Below the pieces are notes generated by a model. That model had not been told where the DNA came from. It was given only the letters and a program-made list of their open reading frames with translations, and ran no database searches. This document shows positions 47,359-58,453 of a DNA stretch of 64,000 nt, one piece after another; positions within the stretch are counted from its first letter, which is position 1, and every line of letters starts with the position of its first letter. Source of the DNA: Oxytricha trifallax (Eukaryota > Ciliophora > Spirotrichea > Sporadotrichida > Oxytrichidae); assembly GCA_000711775.1 (NCBI GenBank), contig ARYC01001179.1, positions 1-64,000 on the forward strand, in the 5' to 3' direction. The position numbers and the translations under genes are program-made.

Positions 47359-48420
47359 ATGGCTTTTGATATAGCGTGTACTGAGAACGGCAAGCTTACT
47401 AGAGACTTTGCTTACACATGTTGAGATGATAATTATTTGGAGCTTTCTTGGGTAAATTATTGAATGTTCCACTCATTGATTCTCTTGTTAAGTATCACAA
47501 TATAAAAGTTAATTCTAAGTAGCGAATTAATATATTTTAGATTTGATTAAATTAAAATTCATAAAATTCTTTAATTATGATAAAGAATACTATGTGATAG
47601 ATTGAATTTCATGGTGTTATTCCAAAATAGATCCACCAATATGAGCGTTTCGATCTTCCATCATTAGCTTATTTCTGCCAAACTCTCTTCTATCTGGAGA
47701 AAATGTGTATCAAACAGTGTTTGGTCTGGGGTTATCATATGCTCTCCCAAATTGTTAAGTCATTGGGAAAAGATCATGCTGGCCTTGGTAGTTTGTATTT
47801 AATTTGCGAGATTTTGATGTGTAAATTTATTAAGATTAAAGCATCTGATCTTTTGGAGGAAGCAAACCTGATATAGATTGATAAGGGGACGTTACAGGAC
47901 GATTAAACATTAATAATTTATAAAATATTACAGACTGAAGACACTCATAGTAAGAGTATCAGGATTAGATTAATTAGTAAATACATTATCAATAACCCCA
48001 TCTTGAGCAATTTCACTGGGTTTCTAAGCAATTCCTAAACTAGCTCTAATCAACTATCCCTTATTCTACCTTATATTAAGTATTTTCAATCGCTTTAGCC
48101 ATAGCTTGCAAAAGAAAGCTCATTAAATGGTAGCACCTTCTTTGGCCTTGGCATTCTGCCAAATTCATCCTGTTCGTTATCTTCCACATAAGATTCTTCA
48201 AATGGTTAATTTATATTCTAATTTCTTAGCCTGATTTCTGCTTTGTGTGATTATTTTAATATTAATAAGTTTAAGGAACTGAAAAATCCATAAATTTAGC
48301 TTATGGTTTTACATCTTTTTTTTCATTTTCTTAATTAGACAAAGGATTCTCAAGTATTGTTTACTACTTTTAAATTTATTAGTTTGAGAGTCATCAATGA
48401 GTAAAAATTGTTTTAAAATT
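47359..48420 (+). CDS. Unrecognised helical protein
   Basis: Begins at ATG 47359 (MAFDIACTENGKLTRDFAYT) with an in-frame TGA at 47422-47424, then an intron or IES from about 47452, then a long open frame: HGVIPKQIHQYERFDLPSLA, CIKQCLVWGYHMLSQIVKSL, GLGSLYLICEILMCKFIKIK, ISKYIINNPILSNFTGF, then a Ser/Gln-rich part and FTTFKFISLRVINE just before the foldback at 48391. Mostly alpha-helical in composition; no family recognised. Confidence 0.5.
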
Positions 48421-48630
48421 CAAAATGTAATTATAAATATATAAGTTATACACACAATTTTAATATTAATTTTTTTAAATATATTAAACACTACTCTATC
48501 TCAAAATGATCAAAATTTCGAGATAGAGTAGTGTTTAATATATTAAAAAAATTTAATATTAAAATAGTGTGTATAACTTATATATTTATAATTACATTTT
48601 GAATTTTAAAACAATTTTTACTCAATGTCA
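48391..48630. repeat. 240-bp hairpin element
   Basis: Two arms of about 105-110 bp, nearly perfect inverted copies, around a short centre (48498-48520). Ends resemble TCAATGAGTAAAAATTG and its complement. It lies between the 3' parts of a plus-strand and a minus-strand gene. MITE-like, no ORF. Confidence 0.9.
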
Positions 48631-48639
48631 CTCTAACGA

Positions 48640-50880
48640 CGATTATAATCATATTCATTATCATAATCAAATTCTTATTGTATTTAACCTAGAGACATTT
48701 AACTGCCTTTGATTGTAGGTTTTTTTTCAATATTTATGCTTCTTATGCTTATTACTATTGTCTTTCTTCTCTGAATCAAATGTAGTATAACTTTATATAA
48801 ATAATCATCATAGATTAATTACTATATTCAGTGAAGACTCATCGCTATCAACAAATTCATTCTAATTTGTATAAATCTTTTCAATTATGACTTTCCTCTC
48901 TGTGTCTATCATAACTGCTACTCTACTTGGATTACTTGTATACTTGAATCTCTCTTACTTACTGGTGATTTCTTCACACAATCTCTACTTAGCCACACTC
49001 CATTCATTACGCATCACTTGCTTTTCTTCATCAGACCTCTTTTACATCAACTCTTTATTAATTTTTGCAAACCAAAATTTAGTTAATTTTAAGTCATCTT
49101 TATCGGATGAAGGGTCTACTGTGTAAAAATTTGCTTCGCTGTTTAAAGTCCCACGTTATTGTGAAAAAGTTTTAGAAATTTGTAGAGCAGTTATTCTGTC
49201 TATAGATAGAGAATTTTATTGCTTTCGACGTCGTGGTTAATTCTCTCTGCTTCTAATGTCCTTAAAGACATAAGACTATTGAGAAAAGGGTCTAATTTAT
49301 TCACCTGCGTTTCTCATAGGGAAATTAGAAAACGATCCAAACTCTTGGTTTATGCTATTAAAACCTTGCTAAGCAGGATATTTATTTACTTAAGGGCTAG
49401 TAAAGAAGGATACTTGAGATTTATTTGGTGACATGAATGATCCTATGCTTTGGTTTCCTTTTAAGTTTAAGAACATCCCGGTTTGTTGAGTTCCAGGTCT
49501 ATTCTAAATAAGGATTAAAAACTCTTATACTCTTGGCAACTATTTAATTTACTATTAATTAATATCTATACATTTAAAAAAGTTTTTTAAAATAAATTCT
49601 CTCTACTATATTAATAATTAATAATTTAAATTATAATCCTAAATTACGCCTATCCTTTATATTTTTTATACAAAAACAAACTTCGAAGAATATGAAAATA
49701 CTTGGAATATATATTGATGAAGTAGGATTAAAATTATTAGTAGCTGCAGTTTCAGGCCTGCTGTTATCTGTAATACTAATCTAACGCTAATTATTTTTGT
49801 CCCGCATTTTCCTTGTTTAACTAAGAGCTGATTGCGACAAGTTCCTAACCTAATTAAAGTTTTCTGAATCTTATCTAACAAGCTACCCTCTCTTAAAGTT
49901 GAGAATTCTATCTTTAGCAGGTTGAAAATCTGGGTGAGGAGATCTGGAATTAATATCAAACTTTATTTTTGTCTAATTATAAGTAAGTATGAATTTATAA
50001 TAGTCATGCAATCCCATCATTACATTGCTTTAAGGTTTAAAGTAGTCTGGCGATGTAATAAGAGAATGAGTCGATTTATTTATATCAATGCTTAGGATTG
50101 AGTGTCAAAGAAATAATATTAGCTAAAAAAGTTCGGCAGATAGTGTTCTTATTATTTTTATTTGAACTGATAAGCCTCTGCACTTAAATTATATGCAAGA
50201 AATGAACCAACTAAAAATAAGTGTAACTTTTATCTTTAGTTAAAGTCTTTGATTATTAATCCTCTTATTCAAAATCTTGATCTATGAGAGATGAAGAACT
50301 TTTAACACCATTAAGTAAAGTTTTAGTATTAGATTATGATTGCCTTATCTTCATTGTGCTTGCTAGGTTAGGAGAATTTTTAAAACTTGGCCCTGCTTTT
50401 GAAGGTAATCCAAAAAGCTTTCTGCGTTTCATATCGAACCATTCAAATAGCTTTTCATTGTTTTTTTAAGCCAAAGTGTAATCCTTCACTTAGGAAATGG
50501 ATATCATCATACTCACTAGTGATCGATACAAGATACTCAAAATATATTCAAATATATAAATAATTATTACTCACATATGACTTGGTGTTTTTGCATTTTT
50601 GGATTCATAAAAAGCACGTAGAGCTTTCTTCATCATGTTAAACTACGGATTGCTATTCAAATGCTATGAATTTAATCTCTGCAAAATTCTTTCGGAGTAG
50701 GGCAATAAATTATCGTAAAATTCTTTTCATTTAATACTACGAATAAATTCTGATTTTGACTAATGAAGTTATCATAATAATTCAATTCTTACATTGATTT
50801 GGAGATCTTATATTTTTAAGACGCCTTTTTTTGGGATATTATTTCACTTTATTTGATGCTCTATAAAGAGTCTGTATCTC
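48640..50880 (-). CDS. Unrecognised charged, partly coiled-coil protein
   Basis: Minus-strand coding pieces from the TBE edge downward: LLPYSERILQRLNSQHLNSN and MMKKALRAFYESKNAKTPSH, an intron-like GTGAGT insert near 50540-50580, EYDDIHFLSEGLHFGLKK, NEKLFEWFDMKRRKLFGLPS, a Ser/Asn/Gln-rich region (RQISITDNSRPETAATNNFN), KLTKFWFAKINKELMQKRSD, EWSVAKQRLCEEITSKQERF, and an end rich in Lys, Asp and Tyr (QEFDYDNEYDYNRRQSD). Interrupted by AT-rich DNA (49520-49660, 49980-50200) and with an in-frame TGA near 50740. TBE element 4 lies immediately upstream, so the 5' end may continue on its far side. No known domain seen. Confidence 0.5.
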
Positions 50881-50884
50881 CATT

Positions 50885-51191
50885 ACCCCAAAACCCCAAA
50901 ACCCCAATTCATGCTTAGTCTATGAGTTGATAGTGAATTGACACACGTTTATTAATGCGAAAATGCGACTAAGCGACTATTAATAAAGACTATAGTCGAA
51001 GACTAGGTTGATTGAGAGTAGTCGTGACTAGTCTGAACATGAAAGTCAGAGTATACAACTAACCTTCACCATTGTTCATTTAGGTGGTTTGTGATTAAGT
51101 CTTGATTACTACTATTAACTTTTAAATTTAACTTAACTATTAATCAATCTAATCAACCACAGTTATAATCATTTGTCTTAAACTTAAGATT
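50885..51191. repeat. Left terminal inverted repeat of TBE element 4, 307 bp
   Basis: Begins with telomere-like C4A4 repeat and ends at AAACTTAAGATT; complementary to 55827-56133. Confidence 0.96.
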
Positions 51192-51353
51192 GAAGGAGGC
51201 GACTAAGTGCAGACTAGTATGACTAGGTTAGTCTTGTAAGTATATTGATCATGACTTAGTCGTAGGTAGTCGAAAGGTCGACTATCAATGTACATAGCAC
51301 TAATACTAATAATGAATCTTCAAACCATCAACACCCTCCACCATTGGTGGTTT

Positions 51354-52533
51354 ATGGTGACTTGGAACAGCTTTCACTCATTGCAGGTAAGTATAGTTGC
51401 AATGATTAAAGTTGAATCAAATATCAACAGACTTATCATATGACTAGTTTCAAATTCAAATCACTCTATTATTATTAGTGTTAACTCTAGTCATTTAGAT
51501 GAGAGTAGTCAAACTCAAACCACAGATCGACTTTGAAACCTTCCTACTCATACGTTATGGCAACTGAAATCCAACATCTAATCTACGACCACTGGTGAAT
51601 TTGAGTGCAATAGCAAAGTTCTTTGGTGTCTCATACACAAATGTTGTCAAGCTGCACAGGTAGTCGAAGTCATTTTTCAGGAATGGGTTATCGACTAAGA
51701 CTAGTCGTGAGATTAAATTCAACCTTAGTCATATTAACTTCCTCACCAGCAGTGAAACACTGCACACTCAAGCAGGAATGAGTTTGAGAGAGAGGTGTAT
51801 AATGTTCCACAGGTAGTTCCCAGAAGTGCGAATCAGTGTCACTCACTTGAGGAGACTATACAAGCGCGCTTAAGTAAGATTCAAGAGCATACGACTAAGG
51901 AAGGAGGTGGAGCTAGTCGATCCACAAAGACTAGCTAGTCTTAAAATCGAAATGAAGACTAAGTATATGAGAGAGCTGTAACTGGGATCGAAGATCATAT
52001 TCATTGATGAGACTGTATTCACTTCCTCAACTCGCCTCAATAGAACCTGGGCACCTTATGGAGAGAATATAAGATTCCCAGACAAGAGACATGACTTCGG
52101 AGTGTTTGCGCTTCTTGGCGCTATATCAACTGACAAGGGACTCGAAGACTACATTATTAATAAGGGATCAATTAAGTAAGACTAGTTCATTCTATTCATG
52201 CAGCAGTTGAAAGAGAAGTATAAGGATCGTCGACTAGTCATATTCATGGATAACCTGCAGGTACACAAGTCAATCCTTGTAAAGAAGGAGTATGAGCGAC
52301 TGGATATCATCCCCATATACAGTATCCCTTACTCCCCTGAGTATAATGGAATCGAGAGCACCTTCTTTACAATCAAGCAGAGCTACAAGAAAGAGATGCT
52401 AAGTATACTACTGAAGGGACTACGACTAGACATCAAATTACTTATAGAGAAGTCGATCTAGTCGGTCGACTAAGACTACATTAGAAATTAAGCCAAATAT
52501 GGCGAGACACAGATTATGAGTATTAAGTTATGA
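51354..52533 (+). CDS. TBE transposase (42-kDa type, DDE/IS630-Tc1-mariner), element 4
   Basis: Cuts and joins TBE ends; in Oxytricha the TBE transposases also take part in germline DNA elimination. The main frame runs 51499-52533 (345 codons). A likely first exon, ATG 51354-51386 (MVTWNSFHSLQ), is followed by a GTAAGT donor, and the intron would end at 51498. Visible: helix-turn-helix NLSAIAKFFGVSYTNVVKLH (residues about 34-55), catalytic D170 (FIDETVF), D251 (FMDNLQVHKS) and E286 (PEYNGIES), a D34E spacing. Codon 23 is TGA (51565-51567) in every copy; reading on both sides is conserved. Stop TGA at 52531. If TGA truly stops, translation could restart only inside or after the DNA-binding domain. 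Confidence 0.9.
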
Positions 52534-52548
52534 TTAGTTTAATTTAAA

Positions 52549-53342
52549 TCACATTCCAGTTATCATCATGCTCTTGTTAGGTGTTCTCTGTTATTGTTCC
52601 ATCATGAGCATACTGCCGTCTGGCATCCTCTTTCTCTTAGTCACGTTCGAGAAGCGATTCTAGTCTTAGTCGTGAGGTATGATACGATTGCTTAGTCGTT
52701 TACCTAACTCATACTATTTATGATCTATCTTCTCTCTGACTGTTCTTGCATTCTGCTTCATTAGATAGATAGCCTTGCCAGGTTTCTCTACATAAGTTAG
52801 TCATAGAAATCTTACTTGAAACGAAAGGATGCTTCATGAGCTCATCCAACCAGTCGTCAGAGATCTCGATCTTATCAGTCTCGTTCTAGTCTTACCCCTT
52901 ATTATACCTCACAGTATTAGCATGGTCGATGATTTGCCTTAGGTAGTCTGTTTTGACTGTTCCCAGAACACCAAAGAAAAAGTCTCTATCTGGTAGTTTA
53001 CCTGAGTTCATCTCAAGTTCTGGAAGGTACTGCGATACGACTTCATCACCCATAACATCCTGGTAGAGATTCTTGACTGAGAGCTCTTGGTAGTGAGGCA
53101 CGACCATTCTATTAACCTGGTTTTACCTGAGAGACTTCTTGGTATTATTTAGTAATGTTTTCAGGAAGGCCACCTTAGTCGAAGCCAGTGGTGGCAGAAA
53201 GATGTTCACTATACAAAGTAAGGAACAGCACTTGAATCTTACAGTGAGTGGTTAGGTACTTGTAGAGGTCTTACTTCGATCTGAATCTACCCATAAGCTC
53301 CTCGCTTCTTACTAATCGATTCGACTACCCGAATGATTCCAT
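52549..53342 (-). CDS. TBE 22-kDa-type protein, element 4
   Basis: Same structure as in element 5: three exons with mini-introns at 53209-53242 (34 nt) and 52788-52815 (28 nt), 243 residues after splicing, stop at 52549-52551. It contains FLPPLASTKVAFLKTLLNNT, MVVPHYQELSVKNLY and a basic, Met/Gln-rich tail (KRKRMPDGSMLMMEQQQ). Convergent with the transposase, 15 bp between stops. Function unknown. Confidence 0.85.
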
Positions 53343-54415
53343 GACTAGTTTAGTAGTCGGACTATATTAATAAATGACTAGCTAGTCGAAAATTATTCTG
53401 ATCTTAGTCCTCTAGTCGTTGAACCACTTCTCTAGTCTTTTAAAGATTCTAAAATAACTCTTGAATCCCCTTACTCAGACTGTAACAAACATCACTCAAC
53501 TTTCAAGCTAAAGAGTGTCCACCAAGAGCAACATCAAATCCAGTGGTCCTCTGCAAATTCCTGGAGATTTAGACCTCGACTTGAGAGGTTTTAGATTTTT
53601 TGAGGTTAGTAAAAAACTAGTCGATCAGAATCATAAATGGACAACAAATTTTCCAAAAACACCAGATCCGTCTTAGTCGTTCTTGATTCTTCGATCAACA
53701 ATTTATGCTGGATTTTCAAGTAACCAGAGGATTCTTACACTGCAAAATTTAGAATCATACTTTCATTATTATTAGTAGCAGCAGTAGCTGGTTAGGTAGA
53801 AAATCTCTCGAAATCTTGGTTCGACTAAGACTAGTCGTAGACTAAGTTAACTATACAAACTTAGCTTTTTACAAGCTTGAAATCGACTAGCTTAACACTC
53901 TATAATTTTGATGTTCTAATGACTCAATTTGTATTAGTAACTATCCTATCTTGATTTTATTAATAGAGGTAGCTGTACATTGCTCTAGACTACCTCTGAA
54001 AGAGTGGAATGAAAGTATAGGTTGATTTTGAGTAGTAGAGAAGTATGAATCCAAGAATCGACTAGATAAACTATCAAGACTAGTCGTAGGTTTTTCGACT
54101 ACCTAGTTTTCTCAAGTATAAATTTTTCGACTGACTAGTCGTAGATTTTGAGACTACCCAAGGTGTAAGATTCTTTGAATCTTGTAACAAACATCACTTC
54201 ATTAACACTCACCAACATACCAGCAGGAGTGATAGTATTAGTTGAAAATAAGAGTAAATGATAAGAGTATAAAGCATAGGAGAGTGCATTGAAAATTAGA
54301 GTGTAAGGAGGGATTTTAACTTAGTGCGATATTAATAATAAACGACTAGGTAGTCGGAGACTAAGATTAACTTAAAGACTAAAAAAACAGCGGTTGAATG
54401 AATCTTAGGTTTGAA
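53343..54415. other. TBE interior without a clear gene
   Basis: About 1.07 kb, conserved in all copies, lying between the divergent? 22-kDa start and the kinase stop. Dense in CGACTA/TAGTCG motifs. Open frames exist under the Gln code but none shows protein-like composition in all copies. It may hold regulatory sequence for the 22-kDa gene. Confidence 0.55.
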
Positions 54416-55825
54416 TCAAATAAGTCTCTTGACTTTGGTGGGAACATAAAGTACTCTGTGTTCTGGTTGCCAGTTAAGCTTATCAAACTTCTCCTCGACC
54501 TCTGCTAAACTGTACCAGTATCTGGTCTAAGGTTAGAGATAGAATTGCTTGATAAGATCTTTGATGACTGCGTTAGCTGTAGTCTTCTTAGAGTATGCTG
54601 CTGCATTTTCGACTAGTTACGACTAGGTAGTCCAGACAGAGTCGTAGTCTTTAGTCATGAACAGGTATACAATCATTGAGACTAAGGCGTAGATATCGAC
54701 TAGTCGATCACCAAAGAAGACTCCTGTAGTCGGATAAAACATTAATGACCCATCATACTCAATCTACTTTTTAGATGCGAGTACTCTTGCATTCTCAAAG
54801 TTCCTTAGTCTTGCCTTGATAGGGTAGTCGTTGAGGACTATGTTATTGAAGCTTAGTTGGTGGTGTACGAATCCGATTGTATGCAGTTCTCTTAAACCAT
54901 ATATGATTTGCTTCATGACTAGTCGATCCGAATGAGCACTGCGATTAGTCATCATATAGTAGTCGTAACTGAATTGAGGGATCAGGTACTGGAGTGCGAT
55001 GTGATCGCTGCCTTTCAAGACCATCTCCAACTAAGTGATTCCATGAAGTTAGAGTTAGAAGGCAGTCTTAGTTATATCATACTCCCTTTACAGCTACTCT
55101 GATTCAAGCTCCTCTTCAAGAAAACCTCTCAGTGCGAACAGCTTGTAGAATCTTCCATCATGAAGCATAGTCCCATAAGGAGCACTAGTCATTTTTTACA
55201 GAGGACTAGGCTTAGTCGCTTAGTCGTAGAGATATTTGAAGCAAGGAATGATAAAAGTATCATCGACTCTGTACTTATTTATCCTTGCGATTGAGTCATC
55301 CACTTCATCCTCAGTGTCAGGGATCTCAATATCAACCTTTGGGTTAGTCTTCGAGCTTGTTTTAGCATTCACTCTCTACCTCTTCTTTGGAGGTTCCTTG
55401 AGTTCCTCCTCTTAGTCATCACTCTCATTAGCCATCGACTAGTCTTCTTATTATTATTAAATTTAATCTCTTTTTACTTTAGATATTGCGGAGTGAAATC
55501 CTTGCGACTTTTGTTCCTGCTTCTACAATCCTTAGTCGCTCTGCTTGGATTTATTGTGAACCTCTTTGACATGACGATTGAGATTGCTCTTATTATTAAA
55601 AACCTTGGAGCAGGTAGCGCATCAATACACAGTAGTCGCTGGTGCTGAAATCGCACTCTTGTCATCCTCGTTGTTTGACTCTGGTAAGTTATCTTTGATT
55701 TGTATATCTGATTAAAAGTTTATGGAGCTAGTATGAAACTCTGGATTTAGCTGGTGGTTGTAAAAGTTTGCAAAGTTCTAAGCATCGTTGTCAGCGATAG
55801 CCTAGTCGAACAGTTCCTCGTTCAT
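54416..55825 (-). CDS. TBE zinc-finger/kinase-like protein, element 4
   Basis: 1410 nt, in frame with element 5 except for one missing codon (near 54712). ATG at 55825 lies one base inside the right terminal repeat, so the repeat itself is the 5' flank. TGA at codon 68 (55622-55624). C2H2 finger, charged linker, kinase-like domain with HHQLSFNN and NFE in place of HRD and DFG. TAA/TAG read as Gln. Role unknown; lacking the catalytic Asp and DFG Asp it should be a pseudokinase if made. Confidence 0.87.
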
Positions 55826-55826
55826 G

Positions 55827-56133
55827 AATCTTAAGTTTAAGACAAATGATTATAACTGTGGTTGATTAGATTGATTAATAGTTAAGTTAAATTTAAAAGT
55901 TAATAGTAGTAATCAAGACTTAATCACAAACCACCCAAATGAACAATGGTGAAGGGTAGTTGAATACTCTGACTTTCATGTTCAGACTAGTCAAGACTAC
56001 TCTCAATCAACCTAGTCTTCGACTATAGTCCTTATTAATAGTCACTTAGTCGCATTTTCGCATTAATAAACGTGTGTCAATTCACTATCAACTCAGGGAC
56101 TAAGCATGAATTGGGGTTTTGGGGTTTTGGGGT
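55827..56133. repeat. Right terminal inverted repeat of TBE element 4, 307 bp
   Basis: Complement of 50885-51191, ending in telomere-like G4T4 repeat; followed by target copy ATT. Confidence 0.96.
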
Positions 56134-56136
56134 ATT

Positions 56137-56641
56137 GTTTATTTATATTTATTAAAAGAGTTATTTTCTCTTGTTTATTCAATTTATTAGACATGATATA
56201 CCAATGATTTAGATAATTTTAAACATTATTGATTCATTTATTATAATGTTTTACTATATTTAATTGCTTTAAATTAGTTGGAAAATTAATGGTAGATAAA
56301 AAATAATATAAAATTATATCTTTGTTTTTATATATACTCTAATTGTTTATGATATAACAGTCAAGGATCCCATAATCAAATTAAGTAATTTTTAAAAAGT
56401 ATTGTATTGATCATGATTAAAAGTTGAACTTGAAATTATGCTATTTTATTAATTTTTAATTTACTTTTATTTTTACTTTAATAATATTTTCTGTATTTAT
56501 TTAATATTTTTTAATTCTCCCTTATATAATTTTCTAAATATAGTTCATAGCAAATTATATACTCTTATATCATGTTAATTGAGTGGAATAGCTGTGAAAT
56601 ATTATTAAATCTAAATAATAATAAATTAGAATTGAATCAAT
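56137..56641. other. AT-rich DNA, no gene seen
   Basis: Between the right end of TBE element 4 and the membrane-protein gene; may be IES or 5' flank. Confidence 0.5.
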
Positions 56642-57160
56642 ATGGTTTATAAGACTGCTCAACAGGAGATCCTCATCACACTCATTATTGTGACCTTCTT
56701 CATCACTGTCATTTCAGGCATTGACTACTGGAAGATGTGGTCTGTTCTCCCCATTTCTTTCTTCTTTCTATATTGTGTTGGTAAGTACTCTCCTCTACAA
56801 CTGATAATAAGCAAATACCTCATTATAAGTGAATATAAAGCAGAGAGATTATATGAGTGCGATATTATTATGCTGATAGAGTGCATTTGTAAAATCACTC
56901 ACTCATATGCTATGAATAGTTTCATAAAATCTCCCTTCATTTTCACTTGATATTACACTCAATATAAGGCTTTATTTAAGTTCATCCTAGCTGATCTCTC
57001 ATTTATAGATATGTTATTTATGGATAAGACTAATTGCATGTACGAGCCCAACTACGTCAACTGGAAAGACGTCAACTAGCCAGACTATTGAGCAAACAGA
57101 GCGCAAGAAGGAAAATGCATTTTATCAATTATATATAAAGTTTGCTAATTTCATCAACTA
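56642..57160 (+). CDS. Small membrane protein, unrecognised
   Basis: ATG 56642 starts MVYKTAQQ then two hydrophobic helices (EILITLIIVTFFITVISGI and MWSVLPISFFFLYCVGKY). A GTAAGT at 56780 could be a splice donor. In the same frame a TGA occurs at 56948-56950, followed by FKFILADLSFIDMLFMDKTN and NYVNWKDVNQPDY before another TGA. Whether the second half belongs to the protein depends on splicing or on TGA meaning. No family recognised. Confidence 0.5.
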
Positions 57161-57293
57161 ACAAATAATTTATCTAATAGTCTAATAGAATTTTTCATTT
57201 GTCTTTATCTACATTTGTCTCTAATAAACAAAATAAATAATATATTAATTAAATTAAATAATTATACTAATAAATTCCCACATCAAGGAGAAA

Positions 57294-57500
57294 ATGTCAT
57301 AAATCTCATCACAATAGATTTAGACAAATGGTAATGTGAGGCAATCTAGCATATCAGAGGGATTCAGATATTTGGACTCTTATTAAAGGGATTTTGATAG
57401 ACTTGTCACTGAAGCAATAACCTCTGAATTTTATAAATAAATAAATAAAGATATAAAATATTGTAATTTACAATTAGTTTCATATTAACTTTTATGCTTA
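57294..57500 (+). CDS. 5' coding segment of an unrecognised gene
   Basis: ATG 57294 opens MSQISSQQIQTNGNVRQSSI followed by SEGFRYLDSYQRDFDRLVTE and AITSEFYKQ, rich in Gln codons TAA/TAG; then AT-rich DNA takes over, as at an MDS/IES border. No homology recognised. Confidence 0.45.
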
Positions 57501-57967
57501 ATTATTTAGAGCAAGCTTATGTAGGTGATCAAAATTACTTATTAGGAATTATTCTTTATTCTCATTATAAATCTCTTAAGCAGTTTCATTAGATTTTTGT
57601 TTAGTAGTAATTTTATCAGAGTTTTGAATAAAAGGAAAATTTCTCGACCAAATAACTAATTCTTTTGGTTTTATTATAAAAAAAGAATATATTTTCATTG
57701 TTTAATTTTAACTGCACTATTAATGTGGTAAATAAAGTGAAATAAATAACAATACTCACGTTGACTAGAATGATTAAATTATAAAACTGATTTTTACTTG
57801 AATTAAGAATATATTTTTTAATAATATTTTAGATTAAAAGTTTAAATTCTCAAAATATAAAAGTTATTAGAACATTATTCATCTAAAAGACCGCATTTTT
57901 ATTTATTATTTTTCATTTATTATTGTTTAAAATTAAAATTAAATTTTTAAAGCATAGACATTTAGAG
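57501..57967. other. AT-rich DNA, no gene seen
   Basis: Probably IES or intergenic sequence between two short coding segments. Confidence 0.45.
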
Positions 57968-58108
57968 ATGGCTAATAATCAAGATATCATTGATGCTCTT
58001 ATTATGAAATATTCCTTCAGTAATAAATATGGGAAGAAATAATTAGTTACGAATAATTTGTCAGCCCATAGTTCTCTATCAATACTAAACTGCGAATTTT
58101 CAAAGGTA
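57968..58108 (+). CDS. 5' coding segment upstream of TBE element 5
   Basis: ATG 57968 gives MANNQDIIDALIMKYSFSNK, YGKKQLVTNNLSAHSS and LSILNCEFSK, then a GTATAA that could be a donor or an MDS edge. TBE element 5 is inserted 37 bp further on; coding resumes after the TBE at 63399, so the two may be parts of one gene. Confidence 0.45.
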
Positions 58109-58145
58109 TAAAATATTATTATTTTTATAAATATAAAATAGCAAT

Positions 58146-58452
58146 ACCCCAAAACCCCAAAACCCCAATTCATGCTTAGTCCCTGAGTTGATAGTGAATT
58201 GACACACGTTTATTAATGCGAAAATGCGACTAAGCGACTATTAATAAGGACTATAGTCGAAGACTAGGTTGATTGAGAGTAGTCGTGACTAGTCTGAACA
58301 TGAAAGTCAGAGTATACAATTACCCTTCACCATTGTTCATTTGGGTGTTTTGTGATTAAGTCTTAATTACTACTATTAACTTTTAAATTTAACTTAACTA
58401 TTAATCAATCAAATCAACCACAGTTATAATCATTTGTCTTAAACTTAAGATT
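58146..58452. repeat. Terminal inverted repeat of TBE element 5 (kinase side), 307 bp
   Basis: Matches the complement of 63089-63395 with few differences; ends two bases before the kinase-like gene's ATG (58454). Confidence 0.96.
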
Positions 58453-58453
58453 C

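Larger units (their letters stand above)
50885..56133 (+). mobile_element. Complete TBE transposon (element 4)
   Basis: 5249 bp bounded by A-(C4A4)2C4 on the left and its complement on the right, with target duplication ATT at 50882-50884 and 56134-56136. Gene order: transposase (+), 22-kDa-type gene (-), about 1.07 kb without a clear gene, zinc-finger/kinase gene (-). The uninterrupted palindrome CCACCATTGGTGG lies at 51338-51350, 458 bp from the left end. All three genes have the same or in-frame lengths as in element 5, so this is one of the two best preserved copies. Confidence 0.97.

Noticed and set aside
50885..50905. C4A4 repeats read as real chromosome ends
   Set aside because: They are flanked by 3-bp target duplications and continuous DNA on the far side, and occur at both ends of 5.25-kb units; they are transposon termini, not telomeres.
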